Assembly: GCA_015057505.1 (NCBI GenBank)
Contig: SVEG01000016.1
Coordinates: 1 to 64,000 of the forward strand
Source: Lachnospiraceae bacterium
GTDB taxonomy: Bacteria; Bacillota; Clostridia; Lachnospirales; Lachnospiraceae
Length of the DNA: 64,000 nt
Direction: 5' to 3'
Shown: one piece after another, positions 1-7,637 of the stretch
How positions within the stretch are numbered: the stretch's first letter is position 1
How the letters are laid out: every line of letters begins with the position of its first letter
Position numbers and translations under genes: made by a program
Notes under the pieces: model-generated
Seen by the model: only the letters and a program-made list of their open reading frames with translations
What the model was told of the DNA's origin: nothing
Database searches by the model: none

Positions 1-536
1 TTTATCTGAGCGATAAATTGAGATTTCACCAGTTCATCCGTTTTTACAAGCAACTTCTTATATGCCTGTCTAGTGTTATCAATAGACCACAGTAATTCTG
101 CTAATTCTTTCTGTTTTTCCATATCCGGAAGTTCAAACTCATAATTTTTTAGATGTTCCCACTTTACACGAGGAGACAATGAACCTGCGGATTTCCCCAC
201 TGCATACTCAAACAAGTCATCATTTTGTATGATAAATGGTAACAATTCCGGCAATATCTTATCCGGGTTCGCTTCAATAACTGTAATATCTCCCGAGCAA
301 ATACCATCAAAAGGCGCAACCGCTGCTTTCTTTAAATATGCTCTTCTACGTCCAAATAACACATCCCCCTTACGGAACATCTTAGTAAACGTATTTTCTG
401 CGTCCTCGCTCCACTGTGTTAAATTCACATCCATAGGTGTCAAATGTTCTAATCCTACTATTGGAAAACCTTCTTTACTTCCTTTACAAGTTTCTTTTCG
501 TTCGTTTGCTACGTCACCTAAATATACCTTAGACAT
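1..536 (-). CDS. hsdS: Type I restriction-modification specificity subunit HsdS (partial, 3' end off the window)
   Basis: About 178 N-terminal residues are visible and the frame stays open to base 1. The protein starts MSKVYLGDVA. It holds a first target-recognition domain ending near SPRVKWEHLKNYEFELPD, followed by the helical spacer that usually joins the two recognition domains of HsdS. In the family HsdS reads the DNA target and holds two HsdM subunits. The ATG at 536 overlaps the end of the upstream hsdM by 8 bp, the same overlap as between the two hsdM genes, so translation is probably coupled. The downstream part, and any hsdR, would lie outside the window to the left. The assignment rests on these motifs and the operon position. 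The recognised sequence cannot be inferred. Confidence 0.85.
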   Translation of the reverse strand, partial: MSKVYLGDVANERKETCKGSKEGFPIVGLEHLTPMDVNLTQWSEDAENTFTKMFRKGDVLFGRRRAYLKKAAVAPFDGICSGDITVIEANPDKILPELLPFIIQNDDLFEYAVGKSAGSLSPRVKWEHLKNYEFELPDMEKQKELAELLWSIDNTRQAYKKLLVKTDELVKSQFIAQI

Positions 537-2028
537 CTGACTCACCTACCTCTCCTACAAGTGCATTCAGTATACCATATTGTTCATGCAGCTTTTTTGA
601 TGCATTCTTCCATGCCGCATATCTTTCATGGAGCGTCCGGTTGTCTACCACAACCTCTGTTCCTGTTCCCTTAGCATATAGAGGTATGTTCAATGAAAAA
701 TTATTATCCTCTATTTCTTTAATTGTTACTACCTTTGCAAAATCAGCATCCGACTCATACTTTGCATAAGCATCTGCTATCTTACGTATATGATTTTCCT
801 CCAAATAGCTCTGTGCATTTTTACGTTCTACTTCATTGACTGCGTTTATAAATAAAACTTTTCCTCTGCGCTCTGCTTTCTTGTTTTTTCGACAAATCAA
901 AATACAAGCTTCCATAGGTGAATTGTAAAACAAATTAGGTCCTAACCCAATTACACATTCAACGTAATCTCCCCTCACCATCTTTTCTCTCATATCCGTT
1001 TCTTCGTTTCTAAACAATACTCCGTGAGGGAAGAGAATAGCACATCGACCTGTTTTTTCATCCATGCTTTTAAGAATATGCTGCAAGAATGCATAATCTG
1101 CTCGTCCCTGTGGCGGTACTCCTAAAAAGTTGCGTCCATATTTATCACTTGCAAAAGCTTCTCTATCCCATTGACTTATAGAATACGGAGGATTCGCAAG
1201 TACAAGATTAAAAGTTTTCAGTACCCCATTCTCCACAAACGCCGGAGCCTTTAATGTATCACCATTCACTATGTTAAAGTCTTTAACACCATGCAAGAAC
1301 AAATTCATCTTTCCGATTGCAGATGTAAGAGCATTAATCTCCTGCCCGTACACAGCCACATTTCGCCACTCTTTTTCTTTCTGCTTTAAATATGCAATAC
1401 ATGAGATAAGCATACCTGCGCTACCGCATGTAGGGTCATAAATTGATTCACCGGACTCCGGTTGTAGCATTTCAGTCATCAAGTGTACAACTGTTCTATT
1501 TGTATAAAATTCCTGTGCTGTATGTCCACTATCGTCAGCAAACTTTTTAATCAAATATTCATAGCCTTGTCCTAACTCATCTTCGGGACAATTTGCTATA
1601 GAAAGTGTCTTAGTACTAAAATGCTCAATCAAGTCTTTTAGTAATCTATCCGGCAAACGGTTTTTGTTTGTCCATGCACCATCACCAAAAATGCCCTGAA
1701 GCTTATCAGAATTTGCATTTTCAATTTTACGGAATGCATTTACTATAGCCACACCTATATTTTCCGATGTCATTCTCACATCATTCCAATGTGCTCCAAC
1801 AGGGACAATGAAACGGTGATTCTCCTCCCACTCAAGAGCTTCTTCATCACCATCATATTCCGCTAGAATTTGCTCACACTCCTCATCATACACATCGCAG
1901 ATTCTTTTAAAGAAAAGGAGCGGAAATATGTACTGCTTATACGCCCCTGCATCAATGCTGGTTCTGAGCAGTACCGCCGAATTCCAAAGGTAGGACTGCA
2001 ATTCTTCAATTGTAATTCTCTTACTCAT
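529..2028 (-). CDS. hsdM: Type I restriction-modification DNA methyltransferase subunit (second HsdM)
   Basis: 499-residue N6-adenine methyltransferase subunit. An HsdM-type helical N-terminal domain (about residues 5-150) precedes the catalytic domain. That domain carries the SAM-binding motif YDPTCGSAGM (about 195-206) and the catalytic NPPY (about 280). I start it at MSKRITIEE (2028). A GGAGG lies 8 nt upstream, and this gives the same 8-bp overlap with the preceding gene as seen at its own 3' end; a longer start at 2046 is possible. It is clearly different from the HsdM encoded just upstream, with other motif spellings and EFYTN where that one has EFYTP. The operon therefore encodes two complete HsdM paralogues. 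It is expected to work with the HsdS that follows. Confidence 0.92.
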   Translation of the reverse strand: MSKRITIEELQSYLWNSAVLLRTSIDAGAYKQYIFPLLFFKRICDVYDEECEQILAEYDGDEEALEWEENHRFIVPVGAHWNDVRMTSENIGVAIVNAFRKIENANSDKLQGIFGDGAWTNKNRLPDRLLKDLIEHFSTKTLSIANCPEDELGQGYEYLIKKFADDSGHTAQEFYTNRTVVHLMTEMLQPESGESIYDPTCGSAGMLISCIAYLKQKEKEWRNVAVYGQEINALTSAIGKMNLFLHGVKDFNIVNGDTLKAPAFVENGVLKTFNLVLANPPYSISQWDREAFASDKYGRNFLGVPPQGRADYAFLQHILKSMDEKTGRCAILFPHGVLFRNEETDMREKMVRGDYVECVIGLGPNLFYNSPMEACILICRKNKKAERRGKVLFINAVNEVERKNAQSYLEENHIRKIADAYAKYESDADFAKVVTIKEIEDNNFSLNIPLYAKGTGTEVVVDNRTLHERYAAWKNASKKLHEQYGILNALVGEVGESDV

Positions 2029-3529
2029 GAACATATCCTCCTTCAAGTAATAATTTTCTCATTTTCTCTTCTGCTTCAACTACCTCTTCCCAAGCTTCAA
2101 AATACTGACGGCGTACTTCTTCCGGAGAAATGGTTTCTTCTCCTTGTTTCTCAATATAATTATTAATCGCAAGTGTATAATCTTTTTCTCTTATATCTTC
2201 TAGTGTAACCACCTTAACGGTATCAACAACATCTTCGTACTCCGTGTAGAGTCTATAGATTTCACGAATATTATCCTCAGTCATAATATTCTGTGCTCTC
2301 TGCGGGGTGTAGATATTTGACGCATCTATCATACATATCCTGCCTTTGTGAGTATGCTCTTTATTATTGTTCAAAAACAGAATACAAGCTGATACTCCGG
2401 TACTATAAAACACTCCACTTACTAATGTAATTATACACTCTAATTTATCGGACTCAACAAGCTGTCTCCTAATATCGCCCTCTTTTCCACTACGGAATAG
2501 AACACCCTGCGGTAAAACAACTGCACACCTTCCCTCAGCAGGATTCATAGATTTTACCATATGCTGTAACCAAGCAAAATCTCCATTTGAATCAGTAGGA
2601 CTTCCCCACATATTACGACCATAAATATCACTTGCAAATTGTTCTGCTCCCCAATTTTTTAATGAAAACGGTGGATTTGCAATTACACAATCAAATTTCT
2701 GCAGTTCTCCTCCGTCTAAGAAATTAGGTGAACGTAATGTATCGCCCTGTGTCACTTTAAAATCCTTCGCTCCATGCAAAAACAAGTTCATTCTTGCTAT
2801 TGCAGAAGTAGCCAAATTTTTCTCCTGACCATATATCTTTCCATATGTTAGCTTATCATTTTTCATATATCGAATTGCTTCAATCAGCATTCCACCGGTT
2901 CCGGCTGCAGGGTCGTATACAGATTCTCCTGCTTTCGGTGCCATTAACATAACTAATAACTTGACAATCGCTCTAGGGGTATAGAACTCCCCTGCATTTT
3001 TCTTTGACAAATCAGCAAATTTCTTTATCAAAAACTCATAGCTATCACCCATAACATCTGAACTATAATTGTTGTTCCCGACTTTGATTCTTGACATATG
3101 CTCAATCAAATCTTTTAATCGTTCATCAGATAACTTTGACTTATCTGTCCAGTTTGCATCATCAAAACTGCTAAACACTCCATTTAAAGTATCGGGGTTG
3201 GCTCGTTCTATACCATACATCGCATTTACTATTGCCGTTCCAACATTTTCACTTTGTTCTCTTACATCTGACCAATGACAACCTTCCGGTATAATAAATC
3301 TATGATTCTCCGGAAAGGAAGCATATTCCTCATCCCCATCAGATTCCTCCAATGCAATTTCTGTCTCCTCATCGTATACATCCGATAAACGTTTAAAAAA
3401 CAAAAGCGGTGTGACATAACTTTTATATTCATCTTGGTTAATCGGTCCTCGGAGAATATTACACGCTTCAAATAAATGACTGTAAAGTTTCTGACTCGTT
3501 GTCTCTTCCGTTATATATACTTCTGCCAT
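2021..3529 (-). CDS. hsdM: Type I restriction-modification DNA methyltransferase subunit (first HsdM)
   Basis: 502-residue HsdM. An N-terminal helical domain is followed by the Rossmann methyltransferase core with motif I DPAAGTGGML, an EFYTPR segment just before it, and the catalytic NPPF near residue 290. The length matches normal HsdM (about 480-520). It lies 56 bp after the degenerate methyltransferase gene and overlaps the next hsdM by 8 bp. All catalytic motifs look intact, so it should be an active m6A methyltransferase subunit once bound to a specificity subunit. Having two intact, non-identical hsdM genes in tandem is unusual, because a standard type I enzyme uses two copies of one HsdM. 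Confidence 0.92.
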   Translation of the reverse strand: MAEVYITEETTSQKLYSHLFEACNILRGPINQDEYKSYVTPLLFFKRLSDVYDEETEIALEESDGDEEYASFPENHRFIIPEGCHWSDVREQSENVGTAIVNAMYGIERANPDTLNGVFSSFDDANWTDKSKLSDERLKDLIEHMSRIKVGNNNYSSDVMGDSYEFLIKKFADLSKKNAGEFYTPRAIVKLLVMLMAPKAGESVYDPAAGTGGMLIEAIRYMKNDKLTYGKIYGQEKNLATSAIARMNLFLHGAKDFKVTQGDTLRSPNFLDGGELQKFDCVIANPPFSLKNWGAEQFASDIYGRNMWGSPTDSNGDFAWLQHMVKSMNPAEGRCAVVLPQGVLFRSGKEGDIRRQLVESDKLECIITLVSGVFYSTGVSACILFLNNNKEHTHKGRICMIDASNIYTPQRAQNIMTEDNIREIYRLYTEYEDVVDTVKVVTLEDIREKDYTLAINNYIEKQGEETISPEEVRRQYFEAWEEVVEAEEKMRKLLLEGGYVHE

Positions 3530-3585
3530 ATTATCACGCTCCTATAATCTATTTTTAGCAAACATTATGTCCAATTATCCGGACA

Positions 3586-4908
3586 CTATTGAAACAACGA
3601 CAACCCGCTACTATTAGTATTTAATTCATCAAGTCTATTATAACAGGCTGCAAGTTCTTCATTGATTTCCTCAAGACTTCTAATAGTTGTCACATTTTCA
3701 GTCTTTTGAAATCTTACGATAGTCCATTCACCGACGTTTATAACATCTTCATTTGCAACTGTAAAAGAAATGTCTTCCACCACTTGCTTATTATCTAATA
3801 TATCTTTTAGAAGTTGCTTATTCTCTTCTGTGAATGTTGGCTCCATTCTTCTTTCTCTCTGAATCAACTTAGCTGCATCTACAAATAAAACATCTGTGTT
3901 ACCCTGCTCAAATATAAGCATAGTTGTATTGATTGTTGTGTAGTTATATACAGAAGGGAGCGATACAACTGCCTTAAGCATACCTCTTTTTACAACATTC
4001 TCTCTAAAAATTGATAATGCTTTTGACTGCCTAAACAAAAATCCCTGCGGAACAATTACTACCATTCGCCCTTTCTCATTAAGACATTCTAAGCCGCTTG
4101 CTAATAGCAAACACTCCATTTCCTTACACTGTACATTATCCATCCATTCTCTGCATCGCACCGTTTGATATCCAATCAACTCATTTACTTTCATTCCGAA
4201 AGGAATATCCATAATCACTTTGTCATGCATTCCGGATGTATTAACACCACTAAAATCTTCTGTCGCCAGTGTAAAATTCTTTATATCCGACAAAATCAGA
4301 TACATGGCTGTATTTTGAATGGCTTCCAAACGAATATCATTACCATAAAAATCAATTTCTTTTCCTCTGATACACTCCACTGCGGAATAACCATAACCTA
4401 CTGTGCCGTCAAGCACAGACTCTCCATCATGCACATCCGCTGCTATTCTCATAAGCTCTGCTACTGTATAACTGGAAACCTTCTCATTTCCTCGGTCTTT
4501 ACTGATAATATAGAGCATATACTGCGCCAGTTCTCCATAGTTATCTAATTCTGCTACTGCTGAAATCACGCCAAGAAAAGTCTTCTTCCATTGTTCTTCC
4601 TGACATCTTGAAGGACTAAGCACATCCTGTAGTAAGCCTTGACGCAAAGCATATGTTTCTTCTAAAACTTCCGTTCCTTTTCTCAAAGTCTCAATATCGT
4701 CAACATTAGTAGGACGTAAGAGGCTCTTTGTCAATTCTAAAACCACTCCCATGTATTCCGGATTCATACACGCATTTTCGTCAATCATTTTCTTAAGACA
4801 CATTACATATAACATCGTTCCAACATACTGTGTCGCATCATATCCGGCTTTGTGCCAAAGACTCATTAAGTCATATACTGCTTTTATTGTTCTTTCATTG
4901 CTTTTCAT
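3586..4908 (-). CDS. HsdM-like N6 DNA methyltransferase with altered catalytic motifs
   Basis: 440 residues, start chosen at MKSNERTIK (GGAGG 8 nt upstream, inside the end of the preceding gene). The overall layout is HsdM-like: a helical N-terminal part, a SAM-fold region with YGND (acidic end of beta 2), a late segment VPQGFLFRQSK, and an INTTMLIFEQ strand typical of HsdM. The two key motifs are abnormal. Motif I reads VLDGTVGYGYSA instead of a DPxxGTGG form, and motif IV reads MDIPFGM where NPPY/F is expected. I infer a weak or inactive methyltransferase, perhaps structural or regulatory. Together with the half-HsdS just upstream it could form its own M-S pair. It is not a frameshifted pseudogene: the frame is intact throughout. 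Confidence 0.75.
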   Translation of the reverse strand: MKSNERTIKAVYDLMSLWHKAGYDATQYVGTMLYVMCLKKMIDENACMNPEYMGVVLELTKSLLRPTNVDDIETLRKGTEVLEETYALRQGLLQDVLSPSRCQEEQWKKTFLGVISAVAELDNYGELAQYMLYIISKDRGNEKVSSYTVAELMRIAADVHDGESVLDGTVGYGYSAVECIRGKEIDFYGNDIRLEAIQNTAMYLILSDIKNFTLATEDFSGVNTSGMHDKVIMDIPFGMKVNELIGYQTVRCREWMDNVQCKEMECLLLASGLECLNEKGRMVVIVPQGFLFRQSKALSIFRENVVKRGMLKAVVSLPSVYNYTTINTTMLIFEQGNTDVLFVDAAKLIQRERRMEPTFTEENKQLLKDILDNKQVVEDISFTVANEDVINVGEWTIVRFQKTENVTTIRSLEEINEELAACYNRLDELNTNSSGLSLFQ

Positions 4909-4909
4909 C

Positions 4910-5497
4910 TTACTTACCTCCAAGTACACTATTAAGTTTCTCTTTTTCTAAAGCAATAATCTGTGCCATTACTTCCTCTTTAAGAGAAATATTATGAAAA
5001 TACTCCGCTACTTGTTTCTGCTCCTCAACCTCCATATTGTTTATTACAACATCCTTTATCTTTCCCATCGTCAACATCGGAACAGTCGCTCCGCTAACCA
5101 TATCCATTACTTGGTCAAGATAAACTCCGGAATTAAGAAACGCAGCCAAGTATTCAGACAATAACATTTTACTGGTATTTCTGATTATGATACAAAATGA
5201 AGTAATCAATAATCCTTCATCCGCCTCTGTAATGTACGCTGCATCATATGGAGATGATAACTTAACAACAATATCCCCTGCTTTTGTAAGCTTCTTTTCA
5301 TCAAACTCTGTTTTATACTCCAATTCATATAATTCATTATGAAGTATTTTCCCACTCTTAATTGCTTTTGGAGGAATAACCTGCACCTTACCAACTACTA
5401 CTTCGTTCTTCTTTTCATTTGCCTCTATTCTTGATGTAATCTGACCACCGATAAAGGCTAACCCTTTTACTTCACTTAACTTAATTTGATTTTTCAT
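4910..5497 (-). CDS. Half-size HsdS-like specificity protein (single recognition domain)
   Basis: 195 residues starting MKNQIKLSEVKG, with AGAAAGGA 8 nt upstream of the ATG. It resembles one target-recognition domain plus one helical spacer of HsdS: an N-terminal beta-rich region, LSSPYDAAYI and a TVPMLTMGKIKDVVI segment similar to the end of HsdS recognition domains, then a coiled helix (residues about 155-190) ending LNSVLGGK. Half-HsdS proteins are known to dimerise in some type I systems. It is the first gene of the leftward operon and its stop codon is one base before the start of the HsdM-like gene, so the two are probably made as a pair. DNA target unknown. Confidence 0.68.
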   Translation of the reverse strand: MKNQIKLSEVKGLAFIGGQITSRIEANEKKNEVVVGKVQVIPPKAIKSGKILHNELYELEYKTEFDEKKLTKAGDIVVKLSSPYDAAYITEADEGLLITSFCIIIRNTSKMLLSEYLAAFLNSGVYLDQVMDMVSGATVPMLTMGKIKDVVINNMEVEEQKQVAEYFHNISLKEEVMAQIIALEKEKLNSVLGGK

Positions 5498-5559
5498 GAT
5501 AATATCCTTTCTGTGGTTGATATATTTTTTAATGTTCAAAACCGGTTTATAAAAGAAAT

Positions 5560-5576
5560 GGCACGGTACCAGTGCC
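5560..5576. promoter_or_regulatory. 17-bp near-palindrome in the leader of the hsd operon
   Basis: GGCAC and GTGCC arms flank a centre containing GGTACC. The site lies roughly 15-30 nt downstream of the predicted transcription start of the leftward operon, where a repressor site or small RNA hairpin would act. The binding protein is unknown; the nearby XRE regulator at 6222 is one candidate. Confidence 0.4.
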
Positions 5577-5596
5577 TATTCCTTTTTGTTAAGCCT

Positions 5597-5625
5597 ATCA
5601 TAGCACCAAATATTTATCTTGTCAA
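5597..5625 (-). promoter_or_regulatory. Sigma-A promoter of the hsd-like operon
   Basis: On the minus strand TTGACA (5620-5625) is followed after exactly 17 bp by TATGAT (5597-5602). This is a near-consensus vegetative promoter. Transcription should begin near 5590 and leave a leader of about 90 nt before the half-HsdS start at 5497. Confidence 0.8.
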
Positions 5626-5729
5626 TAACATTTTTCAAAAAATCAATAAATATTTTGATATATTTTTTTATGTTCAGTGCAGACAAGTGAACTATTTATC
5701 ACAAATGTTACTTATTTCTCTCATTTTCA

Positions 5730-5758
5730 TTGACACGTCCGCTTTGATGTGATATATT
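5730..5758 (+). promoter_or_regulatory. Sigma-A promoter of the membrane protein/XRE pair
   Basis: TTGACA (5730-5735), a 17-bp spacer and TATATT (5753-5758) form a strong plus-strand promoter about 35 nt upstream of the GGAGG that serves the start at 5797. A start at 5749 would lie inside this promoter, which argues against it. Confidence 0.75.
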
Positions 5759-5796
5759 TCTCTCATAAGAGAGATTTATTTCACATGGAGGTATAT

Positions 5797-6234
5797 ATGA
5801 AAGAAAAGAAAATATTATCTGTTACTGACCAAATGAACCTATTCTGTTTTTACTCAGGTATAGCTTGGTTAATCGGAGGTATCGTATTATTTTTCGATGG
5901 CATTATATTTACGATTATAGAAATCCTTGCAATGCTTGCTATCTGCATTACCCATATCGTTGTAATGAAAGCCAAAAAGGAACAGCAAGATGAGCTTTCC
6001 ATTAAAAACTATCACACCGCACGTTCCCATGCTCTCAGTATTATGCATGTAATATATATGATTATCTTAATTGTACTACAAGTTATAACCGCAATTCCTG
6101 CCAATGTTACTATGAGCATCGAAATAAAAGATATGCTCATTCCAGCTTTCTTCATCTCGCTTGGCATTGAATATATCATTGTCGGCTTCTTATTCCGTAA
6201 ATATGAAAGGGATGGTGAAGAATGTATATATTAA
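5797..6234 (+). CDS. Small integral membrane protein paired with an XRE regulator
   Basis: 145 residues, start [10 protein letters not shown] after GGAGG. Four hydrophobic segments are visible (about residues 18-35, 38-58, 83-103 and 112-132), separated by short charged loops, and the tail is [12 protein letters not shown] do not recognise a catalytic motif. It overlaps the next gene by 13 bp. Small four-helix membrane proteins next to short XRE regulators are common in Firmicutes, often as sensor/regulator pairs, but the function here is unknown. It is transcribed away from the hsd operon out of a shared 300-bp intergenic region, so the pair could regulate it. That link is inference. Confidence 0.75.
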   Translation: MKEKKILSVTDQMNLFCFYSGIAWLIGGIVLFFDGIIFTIIEILAMLAICITHIVVMKAKKEQQDELSIKNYHTARSHALSIMHVIYMIILIVLQVITAIPANVTMSIEIKDMLIPAFFISLGIEYIIVGFLFRKYERDGEECIY

Positions 6235-6449
6235 AGACACGAATTCATGAATTCCGAAAAGAAATGAATATCCAACAGGCAGAACTTGCAGAAATGGTTG
6301 GTGCCCGCCGTGAAACAATCGGTAAATTAGAAAATGGTAAATATAACCCCTCTCTCAAGCTTGCTATGGATATCGCAAATGTGTTTCACAAGCCTGTTGA
6401 AGAAGTCTTCCGGTTCGAGAAAATATCTGACGATGACGATGAAGAATAA
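6222..6449 (+). CDS. Short XRE-family HTH transcriptional regulator
   Basis: 75 residues, almost entirely one Cro/CI-type helix-turn-helix: [23 protein letters not shown] at residues about 22-44, ending in an acidic DDDDEE tail. It belongs to the small YgzD-like regulators usually found with a membrane protein. It overlaps the membrane protein gene by 13 bp, so the two are translated together. It likely controls its own promoter at 5730 and perhaps the divergent hsd promoter. A candidate parS palindrome begins six bases after its stop codon. Confidence 0.88.
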   Translation: MYILKTRIHEFRKEMNIQQAELAEMVGARRETIGKLENGKYNPSLKLAMDIANVFHKPVEEVFRFEKISDDDDEE

Positions 6450-6454
6450 ACCTC

Positions 6455-6469
6455 TGGTCATCGTGACCA
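6455..6469. promoter_or_regulatory. Candidate parS site, copy 1
   Basis: The 15-mer TGGTCATCGTGACCA has 6-bp palindromic arms. It occurs identically at 9432-9446 inside parB, and the flanks are also similar (AAnAGTT then CC to the right). A repeated palindrome close to parAB is what a ParB-binding centromere looks like. Binding is not shown. Confidence 0.5.
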
Positions 6470-6491
6470 AAAGTTCCAATATTTCAAAAAA

Positions 6492-6525
6492 AGAGAAGCG
6501 GGCCATCTACATGATCCGCTTCTCT
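6492..6525 (-). terminator. Rho-independent terminator between convergent genes
   Basis: A perfect 10-bp stem, AGAGAAGCGG/CCGCTTCTCT, is followed on the minus strand by a run of Ts. It ends the leftward gene at 6530 and may also stop rightward transcripts of the XRE gene. Confidence 0.8.
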
Positions 6526-6529
6526 CTGT

Positions 6530-6802
6530 TTATGTTACTAACCTATCATATTTTTCTTCTGCGGTTAGCTCCTCACTCTTCATAATATCCATAAACTCTT
6601 GGTAATTACTCGTATCTCTATCCAAGTCATCCGAATAATGAAATTTTTCTGATGCATTTCTTCTAAGTACTTCCCACAAAAAATATACTTCGTAACATTC
6701 CCCTTCATCAAAGGTGCATCCAGTCATACAAACACACGCTTTTTCTAACCGCATGATTGCCTCCGCTACCTTGATTAAGTCAATATAATCCTTTTTATCC
6801 AT
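6530..6802 (-). CDS. Small hypothetical protein, acidic and cysteine-containing
   Basis: 90 residues, start MDKKDYIDL with AGAGG just upstream (a GTG two codons earlier is possible). It appears soluble and helical, with three closely spaced cysteines (KACVCMTGC, about residues 22-30), one further cysteine in GECYEVYFLWEVL, and an acidic C-terminal half. I recognise no family. It lies 12 bp downstream of a small membrane protein gene and is closed by the hairpin at 6492. It is probably accessory cargo of the element. Confidence 0.6.
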   Translation of the reverse strand: MDKKDYIDLIKVAEAIMRLEKACVCMTGCTFDEGECYEVYFLWEVLRRNASEKFHYSDDLDRDTSNYQEFMDIMKSEELTAEEKYDRLVT

Positions 6803-6814
6803 GCACACCTCTTG

Positions 6815-7234
6815 TTATTCTTCAACCTTTATTACCTTAACATCATTTGCAGCTTTCTTTTCCAGCCATGGCACCAACGCATTTGCAAAAATACCAAGTT
6901 CAATAAAAACCGCTATTGCCAAGATAATTATTTTAATAATAATCCTTATTACACTATTGTCTATCCAGTCCACCAAAGCCCAAAACATAGCAGTGAGCAT
7001 TACTACACTTGCAATACAAGGAATTGCAGATACCACAGGTGAAAAGCTCAAAAACACATACACAAGCACAAACAATCCACACAGCCCGAGTGTCACCCAA
7101 AAGGTTGCATCTGGAAATAATTTCTGATGAAGCGGAATGCTCCACACTATTGCCGGAATAATATTTATCAGTGGAAATCCATACTTCTTTTGATAATTTG
7201 ATGTCGTTTTAGTCTGTACATAGTACTTCGCCAT
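6815..7234 (-). CDS. Small integral membrane protein, unknown function
   Basis: 139 residues. The basic N-terminus, with MAKYYVQTK and KKYG, is followed by four hydrophobic stretches (about residues 22-35, 45-62, 65-87 and 95-120), and the C-terminus is charged (LEKKAANDVKVIKVEE). No known catalytic motif is visible. It lies 21 bp downstream of the nucleotidyltransferase gene and 12 bp upstream of the small acidic protein, so all three are probably on one transcript with the replication module. Function cannot be assigned. Confidence 0.65.
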   Translation of the reverse strand: MAKYYVQTKTTSNYQKKYGFPLINIIPAIVWSIPLHQKLFPDATFWVTLGLCGLFVLVYVFLSFSPVVSAIPCIASVVMLTAMFWALVDWIDNSVIRIIIKIIILAIAVFIELGIFANALVPWLEKKAANDVKVIKVEE

Positions 7235-7255
7235 GTTTCGTGCCTCCCTAGTAAT

Positions 7256-7606
7256 TTATCGTCCTCTATGAACTCTTCTCGTCTGCTCTTTCCAATTATC
7301 ATCACATCTATGCAGATATTCTTCTATCGTGCCGGAGCATTCTGCCTTGATTGGGTTGATATCCAACAATACTCCATTCATCCACCGCTTTTCTTCGTGC
7401 AGCACATTAAAGATATCATCCTCTCTTGCAGTACCTTCATACTCCACTAAAATATCCAAATCAGAATCTTCTGTTGCTGTTCCATTTACCCGACTTCCGT
7501 AAGCCCGGATTCCCACATAAGAAAACTCGGTTGAATCAAAACCAGCATCCTCAATGATATCCAGAATCCAGTCTCTTACCTCATCAATATCTACACCTAT
7601 ATTCAT
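7256..7606 (-). CDS. MNT-type nucleotidyltransferase domain protein
   Basis: 116 residues, start chosen at MNIGVDIDE after a purine-rich GGGGTGAAAGG, which avoids overlap with the repA gene. It shows the minimal nucleotidyltransferase core: GSRVNGTATEDSDLDILVEY (about residues 36-55) with the two metal-binding aspartates, and a third acidic position in VLLDINPI. Proteins of this type are often toxin-antitoxin antitoxins or AMP-transferring enzymes (MNT-HEPN pairs). No HEPN partner is visible next to it, so a stand-alone role or unknown partner is equally possible. Confidence 0.8.
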   Translation of the reverse strand: MNIGVDIDEVRDWILDIIEDAGFDSTEFSYVGIRAYGSRVNGTATEDSDLDILVEYEGTAREDDIFNVLHEEKRWMNGVLLDINPIKAECSGTIEEYLHRCDDNWKEQTRRVHRGR

Positions 7607-7637
7607 CCTTTCACCCCTTCCATTATACATCATTAGG

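Larger units (their letters stand above)
5517..5676. repeat. Pair of 22-bp direct repeats flanking the hsd promoter
   Basis: The segments 5517-5538 and 5655-5676 are identical at 21 of 22 positions (TTGATATATTTTTT, then A or T, then ATGTTCA). They are 138 bp apart and bracket the leftward promoter. They may be regulator sites. A recent small duplication is the alternative. Confidence 0.5.

Noticed and set aside
7256..7606. MNT-HEPN toxin-antitoxin pair
   Set aside because: The nucleotidyltransferase is clear, but neither neighbour shows the HEPN RxxxxH motif. A toxin-antitoxin call is not supported.
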